This document shows positions 8,669-16,319 of a stretch of DNA of 23,030 nucleotides, in pieces. Source of the stretch: an uncultured Bacteroidota bacterium (GTDB taxonomy: Bacteria > Bacteroidota > Bacteroidia > Flavobacteriales > Flavobacteriaceae); the NCBI GenBank assembly GCA_902509805.1, contig CABWZL010000012.1, positions 1 through 23,030 on the forward strand, read 5' to 3'. A program made the position numbers and the translations under genes. Each line of letters starts with the position of its first letter. The first letter of the stretch is position 1. The notes beneath the pieces are model-generated. The model saw nothing but the letters and a program-made list of their open reading frames with translations. It did not search any database and was not told the DNA's origin.

Positions 8669-9250
8669 ATGTTCACTGGTATAATAGAATGCACTGCAAC
8701 TGTTGAGAAAATAGAAAAAGATAGGGGTAATCTGAATATTTCACTAAAATCATCAATAACTAAGGAACTTAAAGTTGATCAAAGTCTTTGTCATAATGGT
8801 GTTTGTCTTACCGTAGTTAAACTTAATGATGATACATATACCGTTACAGTAATAGCAGAAAGTCTAAAAAAAACAAATCTTGGAGAGTTGAAGCCTGGAG
8901 ACATTGTTAACCTTGAAAGGTCGATGTCTGTTAATTCAAGATTCGACGGCCATATCGTTCAAGGCCATGTTGATGAGGTGGCTATGTGCTCAGAGTCATT
9001 AGAGACTAACGGTAGCTGGAAATATGTTTTTAAACATTCTGAACAAAACATAACTGTAGAAAAAGGTTCAATAACTATAAACGGGGTTAGCCTCACAATT
9101 GTTGACTCAACTAACTGTTCTTTTTCTGTAGCAATTATTCCCTACACTTACGAAAACACAAATTTTAAAAAGATTATTTTAGGAAGCAAAGTCAATCTTG
9201 AGTTTGACATCCTGGGAAAGTATATTTCTAAATTAAATAAAAAACACTGA
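8669..9250 (+). CDS. ribE: Riboflavin synthase, alpha chain
   Basis: Converts two molecules of 6,7-dimethyl-8-ribityllumazine to riboflavin and a pyrimidinedione. The 193-residue protein shows the two tandem lumazine-binding barrels of the family. The first opens with MFTGIIECTATVEKIE and contains NGVCLTVVKL; the second begins after the linker SMSVNSRFDGHIVQGHVDE and contains the matching NGVSLTIVD. Length is normal. It stands alone on the plus strand, divergent from pdxA by 44 bases. A weak -7-like box, TAATTTTA (8639-8646), lies 22 bases upstream of the ATG. Confidence 0.96.
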   Translation: MFTGIIECTATVEKIEKDRGNLNISLKSSITKELKVDQSLCHNGVCLTVVKLNDDTYTVTVIAESLKKTNLGELKPGDIVNLERSMSVNSRFDGHIVQGHVDEVAMCSESLETNGSWKYVFKHSEQNITVEKGSITINGVSLTIVDSTNCSFSVAIIPYTYENTNFKKIILGSKVNLEFDILGKYISKLNKKH

Positions 9251-9265
9251 TGCTTCTAAAAGCAT
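9250..9265 (+). terminator. Weak hairpin after ribE
   Basis: A perfect 6-base stem ATGCTT/AAGCAT with a CTAA loop begins at the last base of the ribE stop codon. There is no T-run behind it, so it may be only a weak terminator or a 3'-end stabilising hairpin. Confidence 0.25.
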
Positions 9266-9323
9266 AGTTGTCATTTATCATAATCTCTAATCATCTGCCA
9301 ACATTATCTTTATCAACATTTTG

Positions 9324-9331
9324 TATATTTG
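9324..9331 (+). promoter_or_regulatory. Predicted promoter -7 box for the oxygenase-phosphorylase operon
   Basis: TATATTTG matches TANNTTTG exactly and ends 23 bases before the ATG at 9355. Sequence upstream lacks a convincing TTTG -33 box. Confidence 0.5.
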
Positions 9332-9354
9332 CAAAATACTAATAAAACTTTTTC

Positions 9355-10305
9355 ATGAACAAGATACCATCGTTAGATCTTAGAGATTTTTTAAGTGAAG
9401 ACCCTCAACGTAAGGCAGAGTTTATTCAATTAATAGGTAAAGCTTTTCAAGAGATAGGGTTTTGTGCCGTGAAAGGCCATCTTTTGTCTGATGAGCTTGT
9501 TGAAAGGCTTTACAAACAAATTAAATTATTTTTTGATCTACCAGATGAAGTGAAAACTAAATATGAATTCCCTGAATATTCAGGTCAAAGAGGGTATGTT
9601 TCTTTCGGAAAGGAAAGTGCTAAAGGAAGTAAACACGGAGATCTAAAAGAATTCTGGCATTTTGGCCAATATGTTGAAGAAGAAGAGAAGGGTAATTATA
9701 ATTATTTTCCTAACATTAATGTTGATGAATTACCTGAATTTAATAAAGTTGGCAAGGAAGTTTATGCCTCGTTAGAAAACACTGCAAAATACATTCTTAG
9801 AGCTTTAGCATTGTATTTAGATATTGAGGAAAATTACTTTGATCAATATATTAAAAATGGAAACTCAATATTAAGACCTATCCACTACCCTCCTATTCTA
9901 GATGATCCTAAAGAAGCTGTTCGTGCTTCTGCTCATGGAGATATAAATCTTATTACTTTACTTATGGGTGCGCATGGTAAGGGATTACAGGTTAAACATT
10001 CAAATGGTGAATGGATTGATGCGGTAGCTGGTAAGGATGAGTTAATGATAAATATTGGAGATATGTTGTCAAGGCATACTAATAACCTATTAAAATCAAC
10101 AGTTCATAGGGTTGTAAATCCAGACAGGGAATTGTTAAAAAAATCTAGATATTCTATTCCATTTTTCATGCATCCAGTAAGTGAAATGAAGTTAAATGTT
10201 TTAGAGTCGTGTATTAATGAAGACAATCCTAAATCTTTTAAAGACATTACTGCTGGCCATTTCTTAAATGAAAGATTAGTAGAATTAGGTCTACTTAAAA
10301 AGTAA
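9355..10305 (+). CDS. Fe(II)/2-oxoglutarate-dependent oxygenase, isopenicillin N synthase-like
   Basis: A cytosolic non-heme iron dioxygenase of the isopenicillin-N-synthase/DIOX superfamily; the substrate is unknown. The 316-residue protein has the N-terminal DIOX domain (IPSLDLRDF at 4-12, IGKAFQEIGFCAVKGH at 27-42, FFDLPDEVKTKYE at 59-71) and a C-terminal jelly roll. The facial triad is visible as H194 and D196 in AHGDINLITLL plus H251 in TVHRVVNP. The 2-oxoglutarate-binding R265-x-S267 in SRYSIPFF is also present, so it should use 2-oxoglutarate like most of the superfamily. It overlaps the next gene by one base (TAATG). Nothing here suggests antibiotic synthesis; similar genes are common in marine Bacteroidota. 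Confidence 0.88.
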   Translation: MNKIPSLDLRDFLSEDPQRKAEFIQLIGKAFQEIGFCAVKGHLLSDELVERLYKQIKLFFDLPDEVKTKYEFPEYSGQRGYVSFGKESAKGSKHGDLKEFWHFGQYVEEEEKGNYNYFPNINVDELPEFNKVGKEVYASLENTAKYILRALALYLDIEENYFDQYIKNGNSILRPIHYPPILDDPKEAVRASAHGDINLITLLMGAHGKGLQVKHSNGEWIDAVAGKDELMINIGDMLSRHTNNLLKSTVHRVVNPDRELLKKSRYSIPFFMHPVSEMKLNVLESCINEDNPKSFKDITAGHFLNERLVELGLLKK

Positions 10306-11153
10306 TGGATAGATCAGAATTAATACTAAATAAAGATGGTTCGGTATATCATTTAAAACTCAAGCCAGAAAATTTATCTTCAACTATTATCTTAGTGGGT
10401 GACCCGTTTCGGGTAGACAAAGTCACTAGACATTTTAATAATATTGAATTTAGTACTCAGAATAGAGAGTTTAAATCTGTTACCGGTAGTTTTAAATCAA
10501 AAAGAATTACTGTTATTTCAACTGGAATTGGTTCTTCTAATATAGATATTGTTTTAAATGAACTCGATGCTTTAGCTAATATAAACTTAGAAACAGGAGA
10601 AGTTTTAAGTTCAAGAAAATCTCTTGATTTAATCAGGATTGGTACTTCAGGCGCAATTCAAGATGATGTTTCTGTTGATTCCTTCTTGTTAAGTAAAATG
10701 GCAATCGACATTGATGGTTTTATGTTAAATTATGATTTGTCAAAAATAGATAACAAAAACTTCAAAAAATATATATCTGAAAATCATCAAATTCAAGATC
10801 AATTATATTGCTATGATTGCTCCGGTGAATTATATGATAAATTTATTTCAAATGATGTAAATAGTGGGATAACCATAACATGTGGAGGATTCTATGGTTC
10901 ACAGGGAAGATCCATACGTTTAAGCACCTCTCATAAGAACAAGCTAAGTGAAATTAAGAAAATTAAGTACAAAAATTATAATGCTACAAATCTTGAAATG
11001 GAAACTGCAATTATTTATGCAATGTCCAAGCTTTTAGGGCATAATGCAATATCCTTAAACGCAATACTTGCCAACAGAAATCTAGAAGAATATAGCGTGA
11101 AACCCGAAAACACTGTTGAGAACTTAATAGAGTATACACTTACCAGGCTTTAG
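10305..11153 (+). CDS. Nucleoside phosphorylase, PNP/UDP family
   Basis: Phosphorolysis of a nucleoside to base and ribose-1-phosphate, or a related N-glycosidic reaction. The 282-residue protein has the family signatures VGDPFRVDKV (31-40, phosphate loop), ISTGIGSSNIDIV (71-83), IRIGTSGAIQ (110-119) and the ribose-binding NLEMETA with E231, M232 and E233. It resembles uridine phosphorylase more than hexameric purine enzymes, but the base-recognition segment is not diagnostic, so the substrate is left open. The ATG overlaps the stop of the oxygenase by one base, so translation is coupled. No clear terminator follows in the 54 bases before the convergent serine hydrolase gene. Confidence 0.88.
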   Translation: MDRSELILNKDGSVYHLKLKPENLSSTIILVGDPFRVDKVTRHFNNIEFSTQNREFKSVTGSFKSKRITVISTGIGSSNIDIVLNELDALANINLETGEVLSSRKSLDLIRIGTSGAIQDDVSVDSFLLSKMAIDIDGFMLNYDLSKIDNKNFKKYISENHQIQDQLYCYDCSGELYDKFISNDVNSGITITCGGFYGSQGRSIRLSTSHKNKLSEIKKIKYKNYNATNLEMETAIIYAMSKLLGHNAISLNAILANRNLEEYSVKPENTVENLIEYTLTRL

Positions 11154-11207
11154 TTACAACAGTTAATTCTTCTGCTCTTTTTAATTATTTTGGTTAATTA
11201 TTATGTC

Positions 11208-12368
11208 TTATTTTGACAACCTCGAGTATATTGATTTTGATAATTTTGAAAGAAAGGGTATGGCTGTTTGATTATACTCATATACATTATCATTAATTGT
11301 TTTATTCTTGTTCGTGTAAATAGTTGCTGTTAGAAAAAACTCAACATCATCCTGATAATTTTTTATATATGCATTGTCTACTGAAGTTCCAAAAGCCTGA
11401 CCAATTTTATTGTATACTCTAATGTTTCTATCGTTTACAATTGTATCCTCTCCATGAATAAAAAACTTATTATAAGAGTCAAAATATTTTTTTTCAGTTT
11501 TAAATTTATCTCCAATATCTTCATAGGTAAACCTACTCATCCAATATCTTAAAAAATCATAGTCCTCAACGTTAAGATTAAAAGTCTTGTCTTTATCAAA
11601 CTTTAAAGGAAAGATTATTCTTTTTAAAATATTGTGCATGTCGGTTATTGATGATCGATTTTTTTGAGAAAAATCAATTGCTCCAGGAACCACCTTTCCG
11701 CTTTGAAATCTATTTTTTCCTTTTTTTAATCCTAAAGTATTCTGTTCGGCAGTAATTATTATTTGATCCTCATTTGATGATATTATTTCATTTTTGACTG
11801 TCTTTATTTGCCAATTATTCTTAACATATGGATCTGGATTAAACTTATGATTTAAATATGTGTTTTTAAATCCTACTTTCGCCATTTTAGCATTAAAATT
11901 ATTATATCCTATAAAATCAATTAGCACATTTGAGGCTGAATTATCGCTAACTAAAAAAACATCTGCAATCAAATTTTGAAAAGAAGTTATACTGTCTTTT
12001 TGAACTTGATTATTCTCTTCATGGATTGATGAAATTAAGATTTTTGATTTAGGTGTAATATCAATACCTGTTGCCCTAAGCTCGTTTATTTTATCAAGAG
12101 TTAAAACTATTATGGGTAACTTAATTGTGCTTGCTGGATAAAAATATTTTTCTTCATCAACTTGAAATTCAAAATCTCTAAATACTGGCTTGCCGTCTTT
12201 ATCTCTTGTAATTTCTGTATAGGCTATCTGGATTTCATATTCCTCTTTATTTTTAAGGATTTCAGTTAAAAAATTATCATTTTTCATAGATGTCTTTATA
12301 GGATTCTCACTTAAAAAACATCCTTGTAATAAAAAAAGAAATAAAATGGATAATGATAACTGTCTCAT
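11208..12368 (-). CDS. Lipoprotein serine hydrolase, class A beta-lactamase-like fold
   Basis: Predicted outer- or inner-membrane lipoprotein: the signal peptide ends in the lipobox LQGC with C17. The 386-residue protein has the SxxK motif S80-T-I-K83 in YPASTIKLP and the SDN motif S141-D-N143 in FLVSDNSASNVL. A KIG at 321-323 (VYNKIGQAFG) stands in the position of the usual KTG triad. These mark the penicillin-binding-protein/class A serine hydrolase fold (beta-lactamase2 family). It is about 100 residues longer than a class A beta-lactamase, and no Glu166-type omega loop is recognisable, so a peptidase or esterase role is as likely as beta-lactam hydrolysis. The start lies only 14 bases beyond the terminator of the preceding gene, with a -7 box in between. 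Confidence 0.85.
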   Translation of the reverse strand: MRQLSLSILFLFLLQGCFLSENPIKTSMKNDNFLTEILKNKEEYEIQIAYTEITRDKDGKPVFRDFEFQVDEEKYFYPASTIKLPIIVLTLDKINELRATGIDITPKSKILISSIHEENNQVQKDSITSFQNLIADVFLVSDNSASNVLIDFIGYNNFNAKMAKVGFKNTYLNHKFNPDPYVKNNWQIKTVKNEIISSNEDQIIITAEQNTLGLKKGKNRFQSGKVVPGAIDFSQKNRSSITDMHNILKRIIFPLKFDKDKTFNLNVEDYDFLRYWMSRFTYEDIGDKFKTEKKYFDSYNKFFIHGEDTIVNDRNIRVYNKIGQAFGTSVDNAYIKNYQDDVEFFLTATIYTNKNKTINDNVYEYNQTAIPFLSKLSKSIYSRLSK

Positions 12369-12373
12369 AAAGT

Positions 12374-12381
12374 CAAAAATA
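12374..12381 (-). promoter_or_regulatory. Predicted promoter -7 box for the serine hydrolase, nearly leaderless
   Basis: The minus strand reads TATTTTTG, an exact TANNTTTG match, only 5 bases before the ATG of the serine hydrolase. If used, transcription would start at or within a few bases of the start codon. The box directly abuts the terminator of the upstream gene, and its T-run is part of the terminator's U-tract. Confidence 0.4.
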
Positions 12382-12382
12382 A

Positions 12383-12410
12383 AAAAACCCCTCTAAAAAG
12401 AGGGGTTTTT
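12383..12410 (-). terminator. Rho-independent terminator of the 12430-13179 gene
   Basis: A 12-base stem (AAAAACCCCTCT paired with AGAGGGGTTTTT) and an AAAA loop, followed on the minus strand by a T-run. It begins 19 bases after the stop codon. The hairpin is symmetric and could in principle act in both directions, but only minus-strand genes flank it. Confidence 0.9.
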
Positions 12411-12429
12411 ATAATGTAAAGAAGATTTA

Positions 12430-13179
12430 TTATTCTTTAGGTCGAACTTGTATAGCGAGCCAAAGTGGAACACTTTGCTGATGAGTTCTAAGATCAAGAA
12501 TACTTTGAAGTCCCTTTGAGATTTTTCCTGTTGCCTCTCTTGTAGACATCATTGTTTTCCAGTCTTCATAAAAATCTATAGTCATGTAATCATAATATAC
12601 ATCTTCTCCTGCAGCATCAAGTCTTTTTAATAATCCCCATCCTAGTCTTGAGCCAAGATCTCCTGAATTAAGATTGTTTTCTGCTTTTTCGTATTCGTAT
12701 GCATTTGCATAACCTACTTTCATTAAATTCATAACTGCAACCTGAGGAGCAACAGGTGTTTCTCCTTCATTTCCAGCAAAATTTAACCCCTTGTTAACTA
12801 ATGTTTGATCCCAAACTATTGTTCTAGCTTTGACATTTTTTTCAGAAAAAATCTCAACATCCATCTCTGTGTAATCTGGTCTCATTTTAAGAACACCAGC
12901 GTTAGCTCCTAAGCTATCTGGATCTTTAGCGATTGTAACAATAAGCATGTTCCAGTCTGAAGCCTCAGTAGATCCTGGTCTCCACCAAACATCCCATCCT
13001 GTAATGGTTCCTTCATCAGCTCTCATTTGAGCTAACTCTTTCCATTTTTCGTTTAGAATTGTTCCGTAGTCTTCTCCGGGAGTAGTTTTAACAAAAGTCA
13101 TATTTACATAATCTCCATTACCTTGAGCAGATAAAAATCCACCAACAAATAGAGTAAAAATTAAAAGTATTTTTTTCAT
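12430..13179 (-). CDS. Secreted protein of unknown function, likely two dimeric-barrel-like domains
   Basis: No named family is recognised with confidence. The 249-residue protein starts with a Sec signal peptide (MKKILLIFTLFVGGFLSAQ, cleavage near 19) and has no membrane segment, so it is periplasmic or secreted. It appears to contain two similar halves: YVNMTFVKTTPG... to WNMLIVTIAKD (about 24-87) and VAVMNLMKVG... to YYDYMTIDFYEDWKTM (about 147-211). This beta-alpha-beta pattern, with Trp-rich strands, is what a tandem ferredoxin-like (dimeric alpha-beta barrel) fold would give. The neighbouring gene at 13266-14042 has the same plan, and both end in near-identical terminators, which suggests an old duplication. 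It is probably expressed as a single-gene unit. Confidence 0.75.
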   Translation of the reverse strand: MKKILLIFTLFVGGFLSAQGNGDYVNMTFVKTTPGEDYGTILNEKWKELAQMRADEGTITGWDVWWRPGSTEASDWNMLIVTIAKDPDSLGANAGVLKMRPDYTEMDVEIFSEKNVKARTIVWDQTLVNKGLNFAGNEGETPVAPQVAVMNLMKVGYANAYEYEKAENNLNSGDLGSRLGWGLLKRLDAAGEDVYYDYMTIDFYEDWKTMMSTREATGKISKGLQSILDLRTHQQSVPLWLAIQVRPKE

Positions 13180-13218
13180 TTTAAATTGATTTTAAATTAA
13201 TTTAAAAACTAATATAAA

Positions 13219-13245
13219 AAAACCCCTCATAAAAGGAGGGGTTTT
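13219..13245 (-). terminator. Rho-independent terminator of the 13266-14042 gene
   Basis: A 10-base stem (AAAACCCCTC paired with GAGGGGTTTT) with a 7-base loop, followed on the minus strand by T-rich sequence. Its CCCCTC/GAGGGG core is identical to that of the terminator at 12383-12410. Confidence 0.88.
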
Positions 13246-13265
13246 ATTTTATTAAATCTTAAAAA

Positions 13266-14042
13266 CTAATTAGAGCTAGCTCTAACAAATTTTCCGTCCA
13301 CTATATGTCCTTGATGGATATATATTTGATCTTCGTGATCTCCTTCAACTAAACTCCAAAACTTTTGTCTAGCTTCAGCAGGCCCAGATGTTGCATTTTC
13401 AAGGCTAGTTGCAAATTCATGCATGCTTTTGTATCCATTAGCTACCATTAAATCTGATCCAGATCCTGTAAGGTGATAGCTGTGGTTACCAAACATAGCA
13501 ACTCCTGATTCAACTGCAGGAACCGTTACCCAGTCATGATATGCTTGTCCCATATCTCCTTGATTACCTGATGTGTTATATTTTCCAATAACAAGAATAA
13601 AGTTCCCTGACACATCAGCGTCTTCATTGAAAACATGATCGTTTTGCCAGTCAATCCTTCTCATTTCGTCAGTGTGACCATTCCAAAATGATTGATACTC
13701 GCTAACCATGACCCCAATTTCTTCTCTTTCTTCCTCACTTGCTGCTTGCCATTTTTCTCTAAAATGAACCCAAGGGTCATCATTGATAGCGTCGTTAGCA
13801 TTCATGTAGTTATCCTGAACAACAACAGATGGTCCGGAGCCATAATAATGACTTGTAACCCATTGTCCTTGAAGAGTTCTTTTTTCTCCTAATTGCATGT
13901 TTGTTACTTGTTCGTGTAACTCCATAAATCTTCCTATTTTCTGAATAGGTATGTCTAAATAAGACAAGTTCATTACAGTCTCAGCTTGAGCTGTTACTGA
14001 TAATGAAATAAATAAAGCTAAAATTGTTTTTAAAATTTTCAT
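13266..14042 (-). CDS. Secreted protein of unknown function, related to its neighbour at 12430-13179
   Basis: Not assigned to a known family. The 258-residue protein has a Sec signal peptide (MKILKTILALFISLSVTAQA, cleavage near 20) and is otherwise soluble. Two halves are visible: TVMNLSYLDIPIQKIGRFMELHEQ onward (about 22-90), and NFILVIGKYNTSGNQGDMGQ onward to YKSMHEFATSLE (about 146-214). Both fit a beta-alpha-beta plan and align in outline with the neighbour: an Asn-Leu strand, a helix rich in Glu/Gln, then a Trp-bearing strand. There are many His, Asp and Trp residues (FWNGHTDEMRRIDWQNDHVFNEDAD), suggesting ligand binding. Each of the two genes has its own terminator, so they can be expressed separately. 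Function is unknown. Confidence 0.75.
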   Translation of the reverse strand: MKILKTILALFISLSVTAQAETVMNLSYLDIPIQKIGRFMELHEQVTNMQLGEKRTLQGQWVTSHYYGSGPSVVVQDNYMNANDAINDDPWVHFREKWQAASEEEREEIGVMVSEYQSFWNGHTDEMRRIDWQNDHVFNEDADVSGNFILVIGKYNTSGNQGDMGQAYHDWVTVPAVESGVAMFGNHSYHLTGSGSDLMVANGYKSMHEFATSLENATSGPAEARQKFWSLVEGDHEDQIYIHQGHIVDGKFVRASSN

Positions 14043-14113
14043 ATTATTTTTTTTGTTAGATTAATTTAAAGTTTGAATTCTTAAATTACAATAAAATAAA
14101 TAAAACCTTTAAG

Positions 14114-15088
14114 ATGAAAAGAAGATCCGTACTGAAATCAATCACTGCCGCTACGCTTGGTGCCCCATTAATTGGATGCTCCAATATAAATTCTACTGAA
14201 AAAAGTAGTCTTATAAATATTAAACATAACCCTATTGGGGTTTCTACATACTCTTTTTGGCAATTCAATGGAAGGGAGACTCCTATTGAATATTGTATTG
14301 ATAAGGCATCAGAGTTTGGATTTGATGGAATAGAGTTATTGTTAATTCAAATGGAATCTGAGGAAAACAGTTATTTACAAAAAATTAAAAAAAGAGCATT
14401 TGATTCAGGGTTAGACATCATGGGTCTTTCTACTCATCAAAGTTTTGTTAACCCCGATGCTTCAAAAAGAAAAGAAAATGTTGAGTTAACTAAACATCAA
14501 ATTGAAGTTGCATATTCACTTGGAATTCCCACCATTAGAATTAACACTGGAAGGTGGGGGACAACAAAGCCAATAGGTGAGAAGTCAGAATTTGATGTTT
14601 TAATGGAGAACAAAGGCGTAGAGTCTGTTCTTGAAGGTTATACTGAAGAAGAAGGGTTTAAGTGGGTTATAGACTCTATAGAGAAGTGTCTTCCAACTGC
14701 TGAAAAATGTGGAGTTGTTCTTGGATTAGAAAATCACTGGGGTCTTGGATTAACTTCAAAAGGTGTAATGAGAATTGTTAATGCTATTAATTCTCCGTGG
14801 CTAAGTGTAACTTTAGATACTGGAAACTTTTTTGATAATCGAAAAAAACAACTTGCCGAGCTTGCCCCACACACCTGTTTAATTCAGGCTAAAACATATT
14901 TTGGAGGTGCAAAATGGCCAGCATTTAATCAGGTTAACATTGATTATGAATCAATTGGAAAGCTTATGAGGAAAAATAATTATAAAGGGTATATCTCCCT
15001 AGAGTTTGAAGGAAATGAAGATGCTAATACAGCCGTTCCAAAAAGTCTTGATCTTTTGAGAAAGTCTTTCTACTATAACCTTAGTTAA
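14114..15088 (+). CDS. Tat-exported lipoprotein, sugar phosphate isomerase/epimerase-like TIM barrel
   Basis: The 324-residue protein carries a twin-arginine signal (R3-R4 in MKRRSVLKS) joined to a lipobox LIGC with C22, so it is predicted to be exported folded and lipid-anchored. The rest is a xylose-isomerase-like TIM barrel (AP endonuclease 2 family): NPIGVSTYSFWQF at 39-51, FGFDGIELLL at 69-78, GLENHWGLGLT at 204-214, VTLDTGNFF at 232-240 and KGYISLEFEGNED at 291-303. Likely metal ligands or catalytic acids are E206, H208, D235 and E297. Such exported isomerases are common in Bacteroidota carbohydrate loci, but the sugar is unknown here. It heads a four-gene plus-strand run. Confidence 0.88.
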   Translation: MKRRSVLKSITAATLGAPLIGCSNINSTEKSSLINIKHNPIGVSTYSFWQFNGRETPIEYCIDKASEFGFDGIELLLIQMESEENSYLQKIKKRAFDSGLDIMGLSTHQSFVNPDASKRKENVELTKHQIEVAYSLGIPTIRINTGRWGTTKPIGEKSEFDVLMENKGVESVLEGYTEEEGFKWVIDSIEKCLPTAEKCGVVLGLENHWGLGLTSKGVMRIVNAINSPWLSVTLDTGNFFDNRKKQLAELAPHTCLIQAKTYFGGAKWPAFNQVNIDYESIGKLMRKNNYKGYISLEFEGNEDANTAVPKSLDLLRKSFYYNLS

Positions 15089-15098
15089 ATAGTTTTTA

Positions 15099-15106
15099 TA
15101 CATTTG
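15099..15106 (+). promoter_or_regulatory. Possible internal promoter -7 box before ywaF
   Basis: TACATTTG is an exact TANNTTTG match, 16 bases before the ATG at 15123 in the 34-base gap after the isomerase gene. No clear -33 box is seen. Confidence 0.3.
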
Positions 15107-15122
15107 AAAAAACCTCTCTTTG

Positions 15123-15827
15123 ATGGAAGACAATCCAATCCCTATTTATGTTATTGAATTTATGTCTGATGAGTGGAAGACATGGGCGTTGTTTTCTCTT
15201 GTTTTTATTTCAGTTCCATTAATCATTGGCAGGTTTCTAAATAGGTCCCAAAAAATAAAGGTTACTTACGCAATTGGTGGAATAATGATTCTTGATTTTA
15301 TCGCAGAACATTTGTTTCCAATAATGAATGGAACCTGGGATCTTCAATATAGTATTCCTCTTCATCTTTGTGGTATTTCTTCACTTATATGTTGTGTTCT
15401 TCCTTTTGTCAAGAAAAAAGAAAGATTGTTTCAGTTTGTGTATTATACAGGTATCATTGGGGGTATAATGGCAATTTTAACTCCTCAGCTTAACTATTTT
15501 GACGGAACTTTAAGGTACTATCTTAACTTTTTTGTCTCACATAGCTTAATAATTGCCCTCCCAATATTCATGTTTCTTCATCTTGGAATGAAACTTCCAA
15601 AGTTATCATGGTTTAAGATTTGGGTACATCTAAACATTCTTATGGCCATAATTATGCCGATAAATTTCTTGCTTGGATCAAACTATATGTATGTAAATGC
15701 TCCACCAGAAGTTAGCAACCCTTTAGTGATTGGTGAGTGGCCATACTATCTTTTAATTTGGGAGCCACTAGTTATTATAATTGCTTACCTGATATACATA
15801 ATAAGTAGAAGAAAAATAATACTGTGA
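15123..15827 (+). CDS. YwaF/TIGR02206-family integral membrane protein
   Basis: Inner-membrane protein of the YwaF (TIGR02206) family, function unknown. From the ATG at 15123 it has 234 residues; a TTG one codon upstream is a poorer start. About seven hydrophobic segments are visible, near 21-37, 46-62, 82-97, 106-121, 134-155, 166-185 and 207-227. The signature PLHLCGIS at 79-86 opens the third segment, and acidic or aromatic loops lie between segments. The last four bases overlap the next gene (GTGA), so the two are translationally coupled. The family is widespread in Firmicutes and Bacteroidota. Confidence 0.83.
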   Translation: MEDNPIPIYVIEFMSDEWKTWALFSLVFISVPLIIGRFLNRSQKIKVTYAIGGIMILDFIAEHLFPIMNGTWDLQYSIPLHLCGISSLICCVLPFVKKKERLFQFVYYTGIIGGIMAILTPQLNYFDGTLRYYLNFFVSHSLIIALPIFMFLHLGMKLPKLSWFKIWVHLNILMAIIMPINFLLGSNYMYVNAPPEVSNPLVIGEWPYYLLIWEPLVIIIAYLIYIISRRKIIL

Positions 15828-16318
15828 TTCTTTTAAAAACATTATTGTTGATGTCTTTTTTATTAGGTGAGGTTTCGCACGAAAATTGCTCAACTTTTTA
15901 TCTTATTCGACATGCAGAAAAGATTCGTGTTGATAAGTCTGAATCAAATCCTGATTTAAACAAAAAAGGCTTACTAAGAGCTGAGGGTTGGAAAAATTAC
16001 TTTTTAGATAAAGGTGTCTCCAAAATTTACTCTACTAATTACAAGAGGACATTTAATACGGTTAAGCCTTTTGCTAACGAAAAAAATATTGAAATTATTT
16101 TTTATTCCCCGTCTGATATTGAATATGATGAATTTGTAAAATCAAATATCGGCGAGACTGCTCTTGTTGTAGGCCACAGCAATACAATTCCAGGCTTTGT
16201 AAATGAGCTTATTGAGAATGAATACTACCAACAAATTGATGATTTAAATAATTCTAATTTATATGTTGTTTCAATATGCGGATCCAGTTTAACTCATAAA
16301 TTAATTAAAGTAGATTAA
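15824..16318 (+). CDS. Exported histidine phosphatase-family protein
   Basis: Phosphoglycerate-mutase/SixA-like histidine phosphatase of 164 residues. It has the catalytic R29-H30 in YLIRHAEKIR, K74-R75 in the SxxxRT region (STNYKRTFNT) and the second histidine H118 in VVGHSNTIPG. A hydrophobic stretch at 2-15 before the domain suggests a signal peptide and a periplasmic enzyme; cleavage would be near 18-21. The start is taken as the GTG at 15824, overlapping the TGA of the membrane-protein gene. The ATG at 15851 would remove most of the signal peptide, which makes it less likely. The substrate cannot be inferred. The methyltransferase gene follows one base later. Confidence 0.85.
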   Translation: MILLKTLLLMSFLLGEVSHENCSTFYLIRHAEKIRVDKSESNPDLNKKGLLRAEGWKNYFLDKGVSKIYSTNYKRTFNTVKPFANEKNIEIIFYSPSDIEYDEFVKSNIGETALVVGHSNTIPGFVNELIENEYYQQIDDLNNSNLYVVSICGSSLTHKLIKVD

Positions 16319-16319
16319 A

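Noticed and set aside
9355..10305. Isopenicillin N synthase as evidence of a beta-lactam biosynthesis cluster
   Set aside because: Only the general DIOX fold is shared; no peptide synthetase or other pathway gene is nearby.
14086..14268. Minus-strand frame over the start of the isomerase gene
   Set aside because: Would be antisense to the Tat signal peptide, and overlaps the divergent promoter region without any family match.
15120..15122. TTG as start codon of the YwaF-type gene
   Set aside because: An ATG follows directly in frame, and no ribosome-binding signal favours the TTG.
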